Assembly: GCA_032718865.1 (NCBI GenBank)
Contig: JALUTQ010000035.1
Span: 310,001-374,000, forward strand
Direction: 5' to 3'
From: Tilletia caries
Taxonomy: Eukaryota; Basidiomycota; Exobasidiomycetes; Tilletiales; Tilletiaceae
DNA: 64,000 nucleotides
A program made the translations under genes and the position numbers. The notes under the pieces were generated by a model. The model ran no database searches. It was not told the origin of the DNA and saw only the letters and a list, made by a program, of their open reading frames with translations. Of the stretch, positions 33,536 through 43,837 are shown piece after piece (position 1 is the stretch's first letter; each line of letters opens with the position of its first letter).

Positions 33536-35369
33536 TTGCGGTTGTGTGCATTAGCGACCGCAGTCGGATGAGGATAGTGGTGAGTGAGTGCTGAGGAGAC
33601 TTACGGAGTCGAGCGAGCCTTTTATTTGTCGAGACTTTCATCATGATGCCTCTCTTTCCTTTCTCAGCAGCTGCAGCCAACATGTACCCCTGTCTCAGAT
33701 CGGCCGGATCGACATCGAAGGTCTCACTCCTCGAAGGTCTCACTCTCGCCCCATGCCCCTCGATGAGTGATGACTCGATGGCTGATCTCAACCTTGTGAG
33801 TGAGTTGTGCCATCTATGTATATCGCGGTGGTTACTTACGATCCGGACTGAACTCGGATGATCTCTCTCTCTCTCTCAGTGCAATGTCGAACCTCTCTGC
33901 CTCTTAACCCACAGCCAAGAGCGAACCTTTCGCCAGATTCTTACACCGTCAGCGGTGGCAGCCACTTTGATGCGCGTGGAACGAGCAGCCCCAGTAGGCA
34001 GGGAGGTCAAAGAGGTTTTTCTCACATCTCCTTCGTTGTCTACTGACGTTGCCTACTCACTGATAACTGACCAACTGATCACTGATGAATGAAGCTTTAA
34101 CCTGTTGATCAGAGTTTGCCCTGACATTGCTTCAACGTTTTATCTCCAATTGCAGCTTGTTAAGCTCCCCAGACCTCAATCTTCTGCTTCGTGCATCGCC
34201 GCCTTCCACACACTCGCGTCCACAGGTTACTTCCGCGCGGTCTATATGCCTCTTCCACACTCATTGCGATTCGTGAGTGCACGCCTCATGCTCCCTGCGT
34301 CTTTCACACCGCACTGAGCACTCGCCACTGAATACACACCGAATGCTCCACTAACCATTTGTTTCTGTTCAACTTAGCTTCCCCTCCTTCTGAGCTTACT
34401 CGGGGGCGTGTATTGGTGAAGCGCGTCCACTCGCTCCTAAACCGTCCGCACGCTATGCTGATTATTCTGACGGTTTTTCTCTGCTTTCTTGGCTTCCCTG
34501 CGCAGCGCAGGATACGCGATAACCCTTCTGCAACGGTGAATGGCCACTCACTGCACGACGACTGACGAAGAGTGACTGGCGACTGCTGACATTGACTCTA
34601 AGGAACATGTTGACCGATCTTTCCCAATCATTTTATCCCTAACCCGCACACGTCGTGCTCCCAATCATCGTAATCCTCCCACAGGCTTTCTTGCTGAACG
34701 CTAACAACCTTCCCGTTTCTGCGCAGAATTTATCAGCTGCTGCGGAGCTCACATGCTTCTAACCTGGTACTGTCGACGTCCTAACCCCTGCTTGATATCA
34801 TCCTCCCTCTGAAGAAGAACCCACGCTCACTGTGCCTGCTCATTCTTTTCCATTTTTCTCTTATCGAAGCGCAGTAATTTCCCTTTGCTCCTGTCGCCCG
34901 CCTCCTTTCTTGAGCCGCACAGGCCACAGCGAGCCGGTCTGGAATCGAGTACTGACACAACTTGCACAGTTTTCCATCCCACGTAATTGCCGCTTGCTTG
35001 TGCACCGCTGAACACTCCACCCTTCCGATCCCCGGACCCAGACACCAGCTCTCACTGCTCTCAGCTTCCCGATTCTTCTTCTGTGTCCTAACCCTTCTGT
35101 CTCTCAGTATTCGATCACCCTTCAGGATCAAGTCTGCTTAGCTTACACTTTCATTGCCTTCATCCATCAATTGATCCACCCATGCTCCCCTCTATTGCAC
35201 CACGCTCGCGTACCACACACGGCGCAGCAATCGCTATATCTCTTTAACCTGGCTTCGGCCAACGCAATCGTATTACATTGAAATGTTTACATACTATGAG
35301 TGAATGGCAACTGCGTGGCCTGGCTGACTGGCATTAAAGGTATGGGCGAGGCCTGGGCGAGCCCGGCGG
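33536..35369. other. Interior of the Plavaka-like element, no gene seen
   Basis: Pyrimidine-rich, many short frames, none convincing. A small direct repeat TCGAAGGTCTCACTC occurs twice near 33716-33746. Confidence 0.45.
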
Positions 35370-35490
35370 CTGGGACGTCGCACACCGGTGTGCGACCCCT
35401 GTGCGAGGTACTGCAACGCACAGCCTCGCACGGACTTTGTGTGATCCAGCACCGCACAGGGCTCGCACTGGGGTGTGCGACACACTAACA
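35370..35490. repeat. Right subterminal GTGCGA array
   Basis: Clustered TCGCAC and GTGCGA motifs, mirror of 26510-26770, ending 11 bp inside the right terminus. Confidence 0.75.
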
Positions 35491-35504
35491 AAACCCTGAT
35501 GAAT

Positions 35505-36419
35505 CGTTGTACTTGGACCTGCAGTGGATACCTGGATGCAGCACGATATCGCCATTGAAATTTCATAGCTGGTCGTTAAGTAAGTTTCAGTGCCATGGTG
35601 CGAGAAGTGAGAAAAGGTCTGGTAGAATCAACAAAAATCATCGAAACCGTCCGAAAAAAATGTCTTCGAGCTCTTCCACGAGACATATCGCGAGAAAGAG
35701 TAAGCAAATCACACCCAGAGCAAAGAGAGGCTGAGTAGAGCTTTCTACGAAGAAGAGACTGCGCTTTGGTTGAAGAGAAAATGTTGAGATCTCATGGAGC
35801 TGTGTCGGTTTGAGTGAGAGGGGGCACTTTTTCTTCGCTCGGTGCGACGGAAGAGTTCTGGACACAGGTGGTTTTCACTCAGAGGGCCGAGTTGGGGAGA
35901 TGTAGTCTGACAATCTGCAGAGCGAGAGAGAGAGAGATAGAGTCCTGAGTCAGGGAAGTTCAGAGGATTGACGTAGAATGCTTTGAGATGGGTCGGAAGG
36001 AAGGTACGTACTCATGCGATAAGCTGCCGTCTGCCATTTGATAGGGCTCATCGCGCTGCCGTGCCAGATTCCTGCGACCTAGCCTTTTAGCTCCCGCCCG
36101 AATGCCATATGGAGCTTTGGCGTAGCACATAAAAACAGTTCAGCTTCCAATTGGCGCGATGAACATGGCTTTCAAAGCCAATCTTGCACTCACGAATAGC
36201 AACGATGGCGTCAAAGATGCCTCCGCGTCTCCAAGGATGCTGGGTCATAGTTCCGTCCGCTCTCTTCGAGTCCGCCGATGAGCAATCGGTAGTGCGGTGG
36301 GTATGTCGGTGATGGGCGTGTAGATCCATACGGGGGGGAAAGGGGGTGAAGGGTTGTAGAATGTCGGACAGGATGCGTGCTTATTAAGCAAGTGCTGGGT
36401 GAAGGCGTCTGGAGAGGGG
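35505..36419. other. Outer-element interior, no gene seen
   Basis: Between the right end of the inner transposon and the BRO1 remnant. Frames here are short and unsupported; a GAGA run sits at about 35920-35940. Confidence 0.4.
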
Positions 36420-36983
36420 GTACCTGGGATGAGGAGGATCGGCTGTGCTTGGAGGAGTCCCTGCCTGTGGATGGATGAGAGGAGGGGTCGGGGCGTGGGC
36501 GAGGGTGGGGAGGAGCGGGTCGGAGTTGGGATCGAGAGTGTTTGCGGCCTCTCGTGATTGAGGCCGTCTGGATTGCCCGCATGTCTACCCTGGGACGCGA
36601 CATAGGAGGAGAGGGTGGAGACGATGTTGAAGATGCCGGATGCTTTGTCGTATGCGATGCTGAACTGGAAGATGGGCTTCTTGATGAAGGCGTCGTTCCG
36701 TGGGAATGGAATGCGCAGCTCGGGGAAGCGGAGTGCGTGCAGTTCCAGGACGTGGAACCACTTGGGGAGAAGGTCGCGCTGGGTTGCGAGGTTTCCTGCG
36801 CAGCCCTAGTTGCAGGCGTCCTGTCTGCTGCGGTTGAGTGTATTGAGGTAGTCCTGGTGCTTCGCTGGGTCCTCGCCGTGGCTGATGGTGATGATCGCCT
36901 TGACGGGTCCGGCAAGATCGACCTGCTCGGTGAGCTTGATGGGCACTCCGCACTGCGATGAGTGGACACTGCTGCTCGGCCAT
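36420..36983 (-). pseudogene. Decayed BRO1-domain gene fragment
   Basis: Minus strand from ATG at 36983 (MAEQQCPLIA). About 30 nt in, an apparent extra 7 bp (GTGCGGA next to GTGC) shifts the frame; after it VPIKLTEQVDLAGPVKAII continues. An in-frame TAG near 36808 then interrupts, and the frame continues as [40 protein letters not shown] and [20 protein letters not shown]. These match the start of BRO1 domains (Bro1/Rim20, ESCRT adaptors). After about 36650 the similarity is lost. Open frames upstream to 37537 include one beginning like a mitochondrial leader (MSTLVPSRLLPYAASHRINR) but are also broken. It lies inside the outer TIR element, so it may be captured host sequence. Confidence 0.6.
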
Positions 36984-37752
36984 GATGCTCTCGTCCTCGT
37001 CGTCGTTGTCGTGCTCCCCGTCGTCATCGTGCTCGCCTTCGCCTTGCGCCTTCGCCGTGTCTTCCGCTGGGCGTAGAGGGGAGGCCAGGGACGAGAACTT
37101 TGACGGAGTGCCATCCAACGCGTCCGAAACGTACGCGTCGGCCTGGCGTAGCGTGCGAGTTGGCGAGGTCGCGGCGGATACGGGAAGTGGAGCGGCAACA
37201 CAGCACAGCAAGGGTGGCGGGCGGGGTGTTGGGTGAGCGTGGCACGCATCGCGACGCGCCTTACGTGTTGAAGGAGCGTTGCTGGTGAGGTACAGAGCTG
37301 GCGGGGCCTGAGTGGATCCTAAAAGGGTGTGGGATGAGTTGTGATCGAAAGTCGAGACGATGTTGGTTGAAAGGAGGGCGCTGCGCCGGTGCGTACTGCG
37401 TGCGCCAACGCGTCTGTTCTGTAGTCGGGTGGCGTGGATGGTGTGAACAGCTGCTCGGGAGAGGGGGAATCGACGGACCGGTTGATGCGATGGGAAGCAG
37501 CGTAGGGTAACAAGCGGGAGGGAACGAGAGTGGACATGATGGGAATTCATTACTGCTCATTCTGGAGAATGTTGAGGCCATTCGTTAATGCGGCCCCAAC
37601 ATGTGCCTCTAGGGCTTATATTTTGGCTGATGGCGTCTAGTCTAAACGGCACTGGGGAGGGGCAGCCAAAGTTGGAGTAAGAGCTCTGGAGGGTTTTACT
37701 AATAGAGCTCCAGAACTCCCACCTCTGACGCCCTCAAAAAGCGGTTCTTCTG

Positions 37753-37769
37753 ACTTTGTGACTACCCCT
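37753..37769 (-). repeat. Outer element TIR, right
   Basis: ACTTTGTGACTACCCCT, followed by TAA. It is the exact complement of 26283-26299. Confidence 0.6.
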
Positions 37770-37981
37770 TAACAGAGACGGCCTCGTGAGCGGTCTTGTG
37801 ACGATCCTGAAATGAGATACCCTTCCTCGAAGAGACGGAAGAGGAAGAAGGGAAGATGGAAGAAGGACACAACGATCGGTACGTCTTCCATCTGCGCAGA
37901 CAGCAGGTTCAGGATCGTTCACCAGACAAGCTGTCCTTGCTCTACGTTTCCTTTTTTTCTTTTACCCTCCCAGTGCTCAAC

Positions 37982-40511
37982 ATGTCAGAAGGCAACACCT
38001 CGGACTCCTCCCGTCCCGGCTCGGTCCTGGCCACGCAAGCAAGCATCGACAGCAACGTCGCTGAGGCTCGTGAACTCCTCTCTTCGGAAGCGCTGTCCGT
38101 CTATGTCAGTGCACGGTCTAAGGGCGAGTCGCATCAAGCCGCCTTCAACAACGCGTCTACCTGGCAGCTCTCGACCACGGCCACGGCCTCGGGTTCACCT
38201 GCTGCGCCCTCGTCTCTCGCACGAGGCTCGGACACCACGAACGCCATAGCGGCCACCAGACGCCCCTCTGCTGCTGCGCAGCTCACGATGGGCTCGACCT
38301 CTGCTCCCGCGGTCTCGGTCCGCTCGGTTTCGGCTGCTTCTCTTCCCTCTGTCACGCCAGCTGCTCAGAGCGCCCTCGCGGCAGCATCCGCGGCTCCGTC
38401 ACCGCTGCGCTCGGCTTCGATCGGTCAGTCCAACGCGGACGCTCTCGGTTCCAAGGCGAGTACGCCTCTGCCTCTGTTCTGTTCTGTTCTGTTCTGTTCT
38501 GTTCTGTTCTGTTCTGTTCTGTTCTGTTCTGTTCTGTTCTGTTCTGTGCTCGGTTCATGTTCTGACTCCCGGTGTTCTGCTTTCTGCTTCTCTGCTGCTG
38601 TTCTCGCCAATAGATCAATCGGGTCGTCACCAGAGCCACTGCGGCCGCTGCTTCGGCTCCTGCAACTGCTGTCACGCGCTCATCGGGCGCTACGGGTCAG
38701 GCCACAAAGCGGCCTCGGGCACATGTGACAGATGCGGACGCGGACGATCGCCTCACCGTCCGCCCTCGTACGGATGCGGACTCTCACTTCGCCGTTGGAG
38801 GCACGGCACGCACGGCACACGTCACTGCCTCGGGCGCCTCCCACCCGTCCTCATCGCCAGCCGCCGCCCTCTCTGTGTCGCCTTCAGCCGCTGCTCCGCC
38901 GTCGTCTGCCGCTGCCCCGGAGTCAACCGCGGGTACCGCACGGGCCGGTCACACACTCCGACCCCTATGGAGGCCTTTGTTCAGGCTTTTCAAGACCTCT
39001 CTCCGACAAAGCGAAACACATTCGTTCAGGCGATCATGAGTACGACTGGGGCCGGCTTCTCCTCTGTTGCTTCCCGCACTCCTCTTGTCGCCACCGCCAC
39101 CACTGCCGGCGCCACCAGCACGGGCGTCACCGCCGCCGCCACTGGACCAATCTCGGCCTCCAGCGACACAGCTGTCGCGGCCGTCGACGGTTTCAACGCC
39201 TCTGTCACGGCCGCTCACCAGCACGCCGGTTCCGCGGACAGCCACACCCTGATCGGCCAGCCGGCTGCGGGCTCGGTCCCAGCCCCTTCTGGATCGGATC
39301 TCGTCGAGCCAGCGGCACAGGGCAGTTCTCTTCTCATGTCTGCCCCTGCCCCTGCTCCGCAGCCCCTTGCTCCTGGATGGCCGCTCACCTCGGGGCAGGC
39401 GGCCGGATTTCCTTCCGACGACGCTCTTGCCTCGGCGGGTTTCACGGGTCTCGCGACCGGTCACACGTCCTCTGCTTCGCATGTATCCTCTCTTTCTGGC
39501 CCAGGCCTCTCCACTGCTGGTTACGATCCCATTCTTCTGCTGGGGTACAACCCCCACGGCACGGTGGGGGAGGTAGTGCAACTCCCCTGTCAGACCACGC
39601 TCAATAAGGTCGCAGGGTCTCATTATCTCGAACTATGGCATTTCACGCCAGAAGGCATCGCTGCGGGCTATAACAAGGCACCGACGATCTCGGAAACGGG
39701 GCAACGACTGCTGGACCAGTTGGGATCCATGTTGGATCCACCCAAGGCGGCCATCTCGGACGAGCTTCTCGATTTCGAAACTTATTTCCACGCATCCAAA
39801 AGACACATCGAGGCCATCCGGCACGTGGCTCAGCAGCAGATTGACCCGGTCAAGCGAGCCATTCTTACGAACGAAGCTGCGGCGTGGGAAGTGGGTTATG
39901 AGGGTATCACGAAGAGGCAGGGGAACTGGGCAATGACCGCAAAGTACTCCGCCCTCTTGCGCCAGCACTATTACACCAGCACCATCGGATCCAACCGCCC
40001 AAATCCCAAGTTGTGGCAACCCAACATCTGGTCCCACGTCATCGCCATCAGGCAGGCGAACGAATACAGTGGCTCCCTTCCGCACCACACGTCCTTGGGT
40101 CTCCTGGGCCCGCTCGCCCAGGCTCATTCCCCTTCTGCTGGCCCTTCCCGACCGACCCCCAAAGCTCCACCCCGTTCACGCCACCCCGCTCCTCGTCTGC
40201 CCTTTCGGCCCAGCCCCTCAGGCGGATCCCGCTCTGCCTCGGGGGCATGCTTCATTTGCGGAAGGGCCACAGACAAGTTCCCACACAACGTCGCCACCTG
40301 CACCACTGCCCCCGCAGGTCGCACCACCCCGTATGCGTACCGCAACGAGCGACGACACCTGCTCCGCGTCAGTGACCACACATCCATCTGCATGTCATAC
40401 AACCGAGGCACCTGCACAAACCTCTCTCCCCCTTGCTGGCCCCACCTCTGCTCTCTCTGCGGATCGAAGTCTCACGGTGCTCAGCAGTGTGGGTGTCCTT
40501 CACAAGCTTAG
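37982..40511 (+). CDS. DIRS gag-like protein with zinc knuckles
   Basis: Starts MSEGNTSDSSRPGS at 37982. The first block ends at 38455, where AAG|GCGAGT looks like a GC-AG intron donor; the acceptor CCAATAG at 38611-38613 re-enters in phase with INRVVTRATAA. The intron contains a (TGTTC)14 microsatellite. Near 38950 the frame changes within CACACAC; two bases fewer would join GH-TPTP-MEAFVQAF. From 38967 it is continuous: Ala/Ser-rich, then a helical gag-like part (PPKAAISDELLDFETYFHAS), then Cys motifs CFICGRATDKFPHNVATC and CSLCGSKSHGAQQC near the C-terminus. It overlaps the pol frame by about 440 nt. The frame change means this copy may be defective. Confidence 0.65.
38475..38544 (+). repeat. 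(TGTTC)14 microsatellite
   Basis: Fourteen perfect pentanucleotide units, in the proposed gag intron. Confidence 0.95.
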
Positions 40512-42120
40512 GCCGGAGCTGGAATCAGCGCAGCGCCCGCTCAACGCTGATGGGTTTGAGCGCGTGCTGCTGGAGCTGGGTCTCATGGACGATTACGGAG
40601 ACCTGCTGGCTGGGCTCCGCAATGGATTCGATTTCGGAATCCCACCACTCAGGGAGACCAGGACCCCGCCGAACCACCTCTCGGCCACGGAGAATGAGGA
40701 CGTGTTGGGGAGGATTGCTGCAAGTGAGATCGAGAAGGGTCGTTGGGCTGGTCCCTTCACCCGCACGGAGGTCGAGACGGTTCTGGGACCTTTCCAGTCG
40801 TCACCAATGGGTCTCATACCCAAGTCCAATGGAGACTGGCGCCTCGTTCAAGACCTGTCCTACCCCCGCGACGGTTCATACCCCAGCATCAACAGCTACA
40901 TTGTGTCGGATGAGTTTCTAACGACCTGGGACGACGTGACGGAGGTCTTCGCTGCTCTTCTCAATCTCGGCAAGCTCGTGGAAGGGGCAACCTTTGATGC
41001 TCAGGAGGCATTTAGAGGCATCCTCGCCCTGCGCTCACAGCTTCCCGGCCTCGTCGTGCAGCTGCGAGAGGGAGAATTTTACTTCGATTTCTTCCTTCCT
41101 TTTGGTCTGGTATCGGCAACGGGCGTTTGTGGTCGGGTGGCGGACTGCGTCAAGGCTATCATCACTAAGAGGCTGATGCATCGGGTACGGATCTTTCGTT
41201 GGGTCGATGACTTCCTCGTGCTGCGGTTTAACGACTCTGTCAAGGCAGCGGATGTTATCAAGGCGACGGACGGGCTGGACTTCCCGTGGAATCATAAAAA
41301 GACAGTGGATTTCTGCAGCTCGCCCAAGTACGTCGGCTGGGTGTTTAACATTGCGGAACGAAAGGTGGTACTCCCGCGGGATAAGGCAGAGCGGTACGCA
41401 GAGCGCGCTCGAGACATGCGGAACGCCGAGAGGGCGTCTCTGTCCGACGTCCTTCAACTTCACGGGTGTCTTCAGCACGTCGCCTTCGTCGCCAGGGACG
41501 TTCGCCCCTTCCTTGCCGAGCTCGGGCGTTTCATCACGCGCTGGCCCCTGGCTGAACCGTTTTGGAAGCTCATCGTCCAGCCCGAAGTGAGGAAGGAGGT
41601 CAACATCTGGCTGCTCGCTCTCTCGCAGACCCCCTTCGTGCGATCTTTTGCGCCCCCTCCGCACATCTTCCCCCATACTGTTTGGGTGGATGCGTCCACG
41701 GAGTGGGGCGTTGGCATAATCGTCGGCAATGCCTGGTCTGCGTGGCGCTGGCACGACGGATGGAAGAAAGACGGACGTGGCATCGGCTGGAGAGAGGCGG
41801 TTGCCTTGGAGCTGGGCATGCTTGCAGCGCTAGGTCAGGGTGCGGAGGGCTCTCGCATCACTTTTCGTTCAGACAATCAGGGTGTCATTGCGTGCTACAA
41901 GCTCGGTAGAGGCCGCAATCATCAGCAGAACACGGTGCTCAAGCGCGTCGTTGGCCTCGAGCGCGAGCACAACGTCCGTCTCGACATCTCCTACATCGAA
42001 ACCGATCTAAACCCCGCCGATGGCCCATCGCGTGGCGTGTTCCCGGACGGCCCACGGCTGCCCCTAATCAAGCTTCCCCCGTCCCTCGTTCCTTACCTCG
42101 ATGTTGTTCCCATCGATTGA
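40069..42120 (+). CDS. DIRS reverse transcriptase-RNase H
   Basis: The open frame is 683 codons. The first 120 overlap gag and are Pro/Thr-rich, so translation probably starts later or by frameshifting. RT motifs follow: WRLVQDLSYPRDGSYPSIN, FDAQEAFRGI (motif A Asp), LPFGLVSATGVC, and RWVDDFLVLRF (the catalytic DD as VDD), then KKTVDFCSSPKYVGWVF. An RNase H-like part has WVDASTEWGVG, ALELGML, FRSDNQGVI and NPADGPSRG, i.e. an Asp-Glu-Asp-Asp set. It copies the element RNA. The stop overlaps the recombinase frame by 20 nt. No disabling change seen. Confidence 0.85.
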   Translation: MAPFRTTRPWVSWARSPRLIPLLLALPDRPPKLHPVHATPLLVCPFGPAPQADPALPRGHASFAEGPQTSSHTTSPPAPLPPQVAPPRMRTATSDDTCSASVTTHPSACHTTEAPAQTSLPLAGPTSALSADRSLTVLSSVGVLHKLRPELESAQRPLNADGFERVLLELGLMDDYGDLLAGLRNGFDFGIPPLRETRTPPNHLSATENEDVLGRIAASEIEKGRWAGPFTRTEVETVLGPFQSSPMGLIPKSNGDWRLVQDLSYPRDGSYPSINSYIVSDEFLTTWDDVTEVFAALLNLGKLVEGATFDAQEAFRGILALRSQLPGLVVQLREGEFYFDFFLPFGLVSATGVCGRVADCVKAIITKRLMHRVRIFRWVDDFLVLRFNDSVKAADVIKATDGLDFPWNHKKTVDFCSSPKYVGWVFNIAERKVVLPRDKAERYAERARDMRNAERASLSDVLQLHGCLQHVAFVARDVRPFLAELGRFITRWPLAEPFWKLIVQPEVRKEVNIWLLALSQTPFVRSFAPPPHIFPHTVWVDASTEWGVGIIVGNAWSAWRWHDGWKKDGRGIGWREAVALELGMLAALGQGAEGSRITFRSDNQGVIACYKLGRGRNHQQNTVLKRVVGLEREHNVRLDISYIETDLNPADGPSRGVFPDGPRLPLIKLPPSLVPYLDVVPID

Positions 42121-43393
42121 GTACGTTCTCAAGGAGCATCGGCGGGTGAACACAGGGAAGGGGCGAATTCAGCTCAACAGTTTCGGGGGAAGCAATGATG
42201 TTGACACGATGATCCCCTCCGCGTTCCCGCCTCCTCTCGGGTCGCATTCTTTCCCAGAGGATGAGACCGCCTTGCGTCTCGCCCTGTTTCCAAACGTCCC
42301 GGCCGCCGAACGACTCTTGAAATGGCGGCCGGGCCTCATGCCCAGTCCAACCCTCCTTCTCTCTTCCGGCTCTCCTCTTCCAGCCTCGACTCATCTGAAC
42401 CTCGTCGTCGCTCACACGCTCCAGGCGGCTCTGGAAACCTCCACGCGCGCGAACTATGGCTACAGTGTGGGGGTGTTCATGCGTTTCTGTTTCGATCTCG
42501 GTCTTTCCGTCCGTCACATCTTTCCAATTTTAGAAGGTCTTGTTCTCGCTTTTGTCTGCGCGCAAGCAGGTTCGCGCGCGCGGAAGACAGTCGGTAATCA
42601 CCTCGCCGCTCTCGCAGCGTGGCACGAGACCTGGGGTCTGCGGTGGCAGCGGTTCGACATCATCGACCGCGCACTTCAGGGCGTGGGGAAGCTGGCCCCA
42701 GCCAAGCTCCCGCTCCGTCCGCCTATCGAACTTCCCGACCTCTTCTCCGCTCGTCTGTTTCTCGATCCAAATCACAATCCTCTGCACGCCGCTGTATGGG
42801 CGTGCGCTCTCATGTCTTTCTGGTCTGCCTGTCGCCTTGGGGAGACCACCGTTCCTTCCGCGACCTTCTTCAATCCCGCCCGCCATGTCACCCGTGCGGC
42901 AGTGGGCCCTGTTCGTTCTCTCCCTGACGGCTCCCACGCGCTGGGAGTAGCCCTTCCTTGGACAAAAACCACCCGCCAGGACGGGATGACAAAGGTTCTG
43001 TGCACTCAAATGGCTGAACTGGACCCCGTGCAGGCCTTGTTGTGGCATATATCTCTCAACTCTGTTCCCAGTCTCGATTCTGCTTCCACTTCTCTCTTCT
43101 CTTACAAAGTCCGTGCGGGCTCAGGCTGGCGGATGACTCCACTGTCGAAGGTGACCATGCTCAATACCTTTGCTGACGCCCTGCGCATGGCTGGGCGCCC
43201 ATCTTTCTCCGGTCATTCGTTCCGCATTGGGGCAGCCACCTATTATTGGCATGCCGGCGCCACAGTGGAGGAGATCAAACTTTTGGGAGGCTGGGCCTCC
43301 GACTCCTTCAGAGTCTATCTCCGTGATCCTGTTCTTGGCCTCGCCCCTCTGCAGCGCCGTCTGGGCCCGTCTTCTCCGCCTCCTGCATCCTGA
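42101..43393 (+). CDS. DIRS tyrosine recombinase
   Basis: 430 residues. The N-terminal SAM-like part contains STRANYGYSVGVFMRFC and ARKTVGNHLAALAAWH. The catalytic part shows the first Arg in WSACRLGETT, the H-x-x-R pair in GHSFRIGAATYY, the LGGWASDSF box and a candidate nucleophile Tyr in FRVYLR. This is the integrase of DIRS elements and usually leaves no target duplication. The frame looks intact. A more decayed relative lies at 53056-53667. Confidence 0.85.
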   Translation: MLFPSIEYVLKEHRRVNTGKGRIQLNSFGGSNDVDTMIPSAFPPPLGSHSFPEDETALRLALFPNVPAAERLLKWRPGLMPSPTLLLSSGSPLPASTHLNLVVAHTLQAALETSTRANYGYSVGVFMRFCFDLGLSVRHIFPILEGLVLAFVCAQAGSRARKTVGNHLAALAAWHETWGLRWQRFDIIDRALQGVGKLAPAKLPLRPPIELPDLFSARLFLDPNHNPLHAAVWACALMSFWSACRLGETTVPSATFFNPARHVTRAAVGPVRSLPDGSHALGVALPWTKTTRQDGMTKVLCTQMAELDPVQALLWHISLNSVPSLDSASTSLFSYKVRAGSGWRMTPLSKVTMLNTFADALRMAGRPSFSGHSFRIGAATYYWHAGATVEEIKLLGGWASDSFRVYLRDPVLGLAPLQRRLGPSSPPPAS

Positions 43394-43837
43394 CACGTCT
43401 CTGAATCTTGATCTCTCTGTCCACTGCTCCTTGCCCTCTCCTCTCTCCTGCTTCCCTCGCTCTCAAAGCTCAAAATTTAAACACACGTATCCGTGACTCT
43501 GTGGATTCCCCCGTCCATCCGTCGGCGCCTCAGGGTCAGGCGGTCAGGCCCTCAGCGATACCTTCCAGCCTTTGTCGGTTTAAGTTCTTCTGCCCTCCGT
43601 GTAAGTGGGCTCACTACGTCCCGCCTCTCTGCGAACGCCTTTCCGTAGTTAGTCGTCCCCAGGCGGCCCTTCATGCCACTCTCATGATCTCTGCCAATCG
43701 CTTCGCTTCACCGTCGCGCCTCATGATCGCTTTACTTCGGGCAAGAATGGGCTGGCGGGACGCGCTCTCAGAGCTACAGACAGAAAAGGGCAAAAGGGGA
43801 CAGACTGACAGGAGGGCCAGACCCTAGCGTCTGGGTC
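43394..43837. other. 3' part of DIRS element, ends not resolved
   Basis: Pyrimidine-rich and without genes. A short inverted sequence, AGACCC-TAGC-GTCTGGGTCT, lies at about 43821-43840. No terminal repeat could be matched to the 5' side by eye. Confidence 0.35.

Larger units (their letters stand above)
26492..35501. mobile_element. Plavaka/CACTA-like DNA transposon, 9,010 bp, complete ends
   Basis: The left end CATCAGGGATTTTAG pairs with the right end, whose complement reads CATCAGGGTTTTGTTAG. Similarity continues for about 50 bp (TCGCACA, then CAGTGCGAG). A 3-bp duplication AAT flanks both ends (26489-26491, 35502-35504), as in CACTA elements. Both subterminal regions carry many copies of a TGTGCGA/TCGCACA motif. 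It contains a plus-strand transposase gene and a convergent minus-strand gene. The transposase is damaged, so this copy is probably not autonomous now. Confidence 0.85.
26283..37769. mobile_element. Outer TIR element, TAA duplication, host of nested elements
   Basis: A perfect 17-bp inverted pair, AGGGGTAGTCACAAAGT at 26283-26299 and its complement at 37753-37769, is bounded on both sides by TAA (26280-26282 and 37770-37772). Removing the inner Plavaka/CACTA-like element and its 3-bp duplication leaves about 2.47 kb. A TAA or TTA duplication suggests PIF/Harbinger, but I see no such transposase; the interior instead contains a decayed BRO1-domain gene. Could also be two separate small elements of one family in opposite orientation. 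Confidence 0.5.
37982..43393 (+). mobile_element. DIRS-type tyrosine-recombinase retrotransposon (coding part)
   Basis: Three consecutive plus-strand frames: gag-like with zinc knuckles, RT plus RNase H, and a tyrosine recombinase, with small overlaps. This order is that of DIRS-group elements, which integrate with a recombinase instead of an integrase. I could not define the terminal repeats; they would lie in 37773-37981 and 43394-43850. Confidence 0.85.

Noticed and set aside
32712..33571. Long plus-strand frames made of Ala or Ser/Gly repeats
   Set aside because: They are other-frame readings of the GCN-repeat tract of the minus-strand 717-codon gene.
36542..36961. Plus-strand open frame of 139 codons rich in Glu/Val
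   Set aside because: It is the antisense shadow of the BRO1-domain remnant, whose minus-strand frame shows family motifs.
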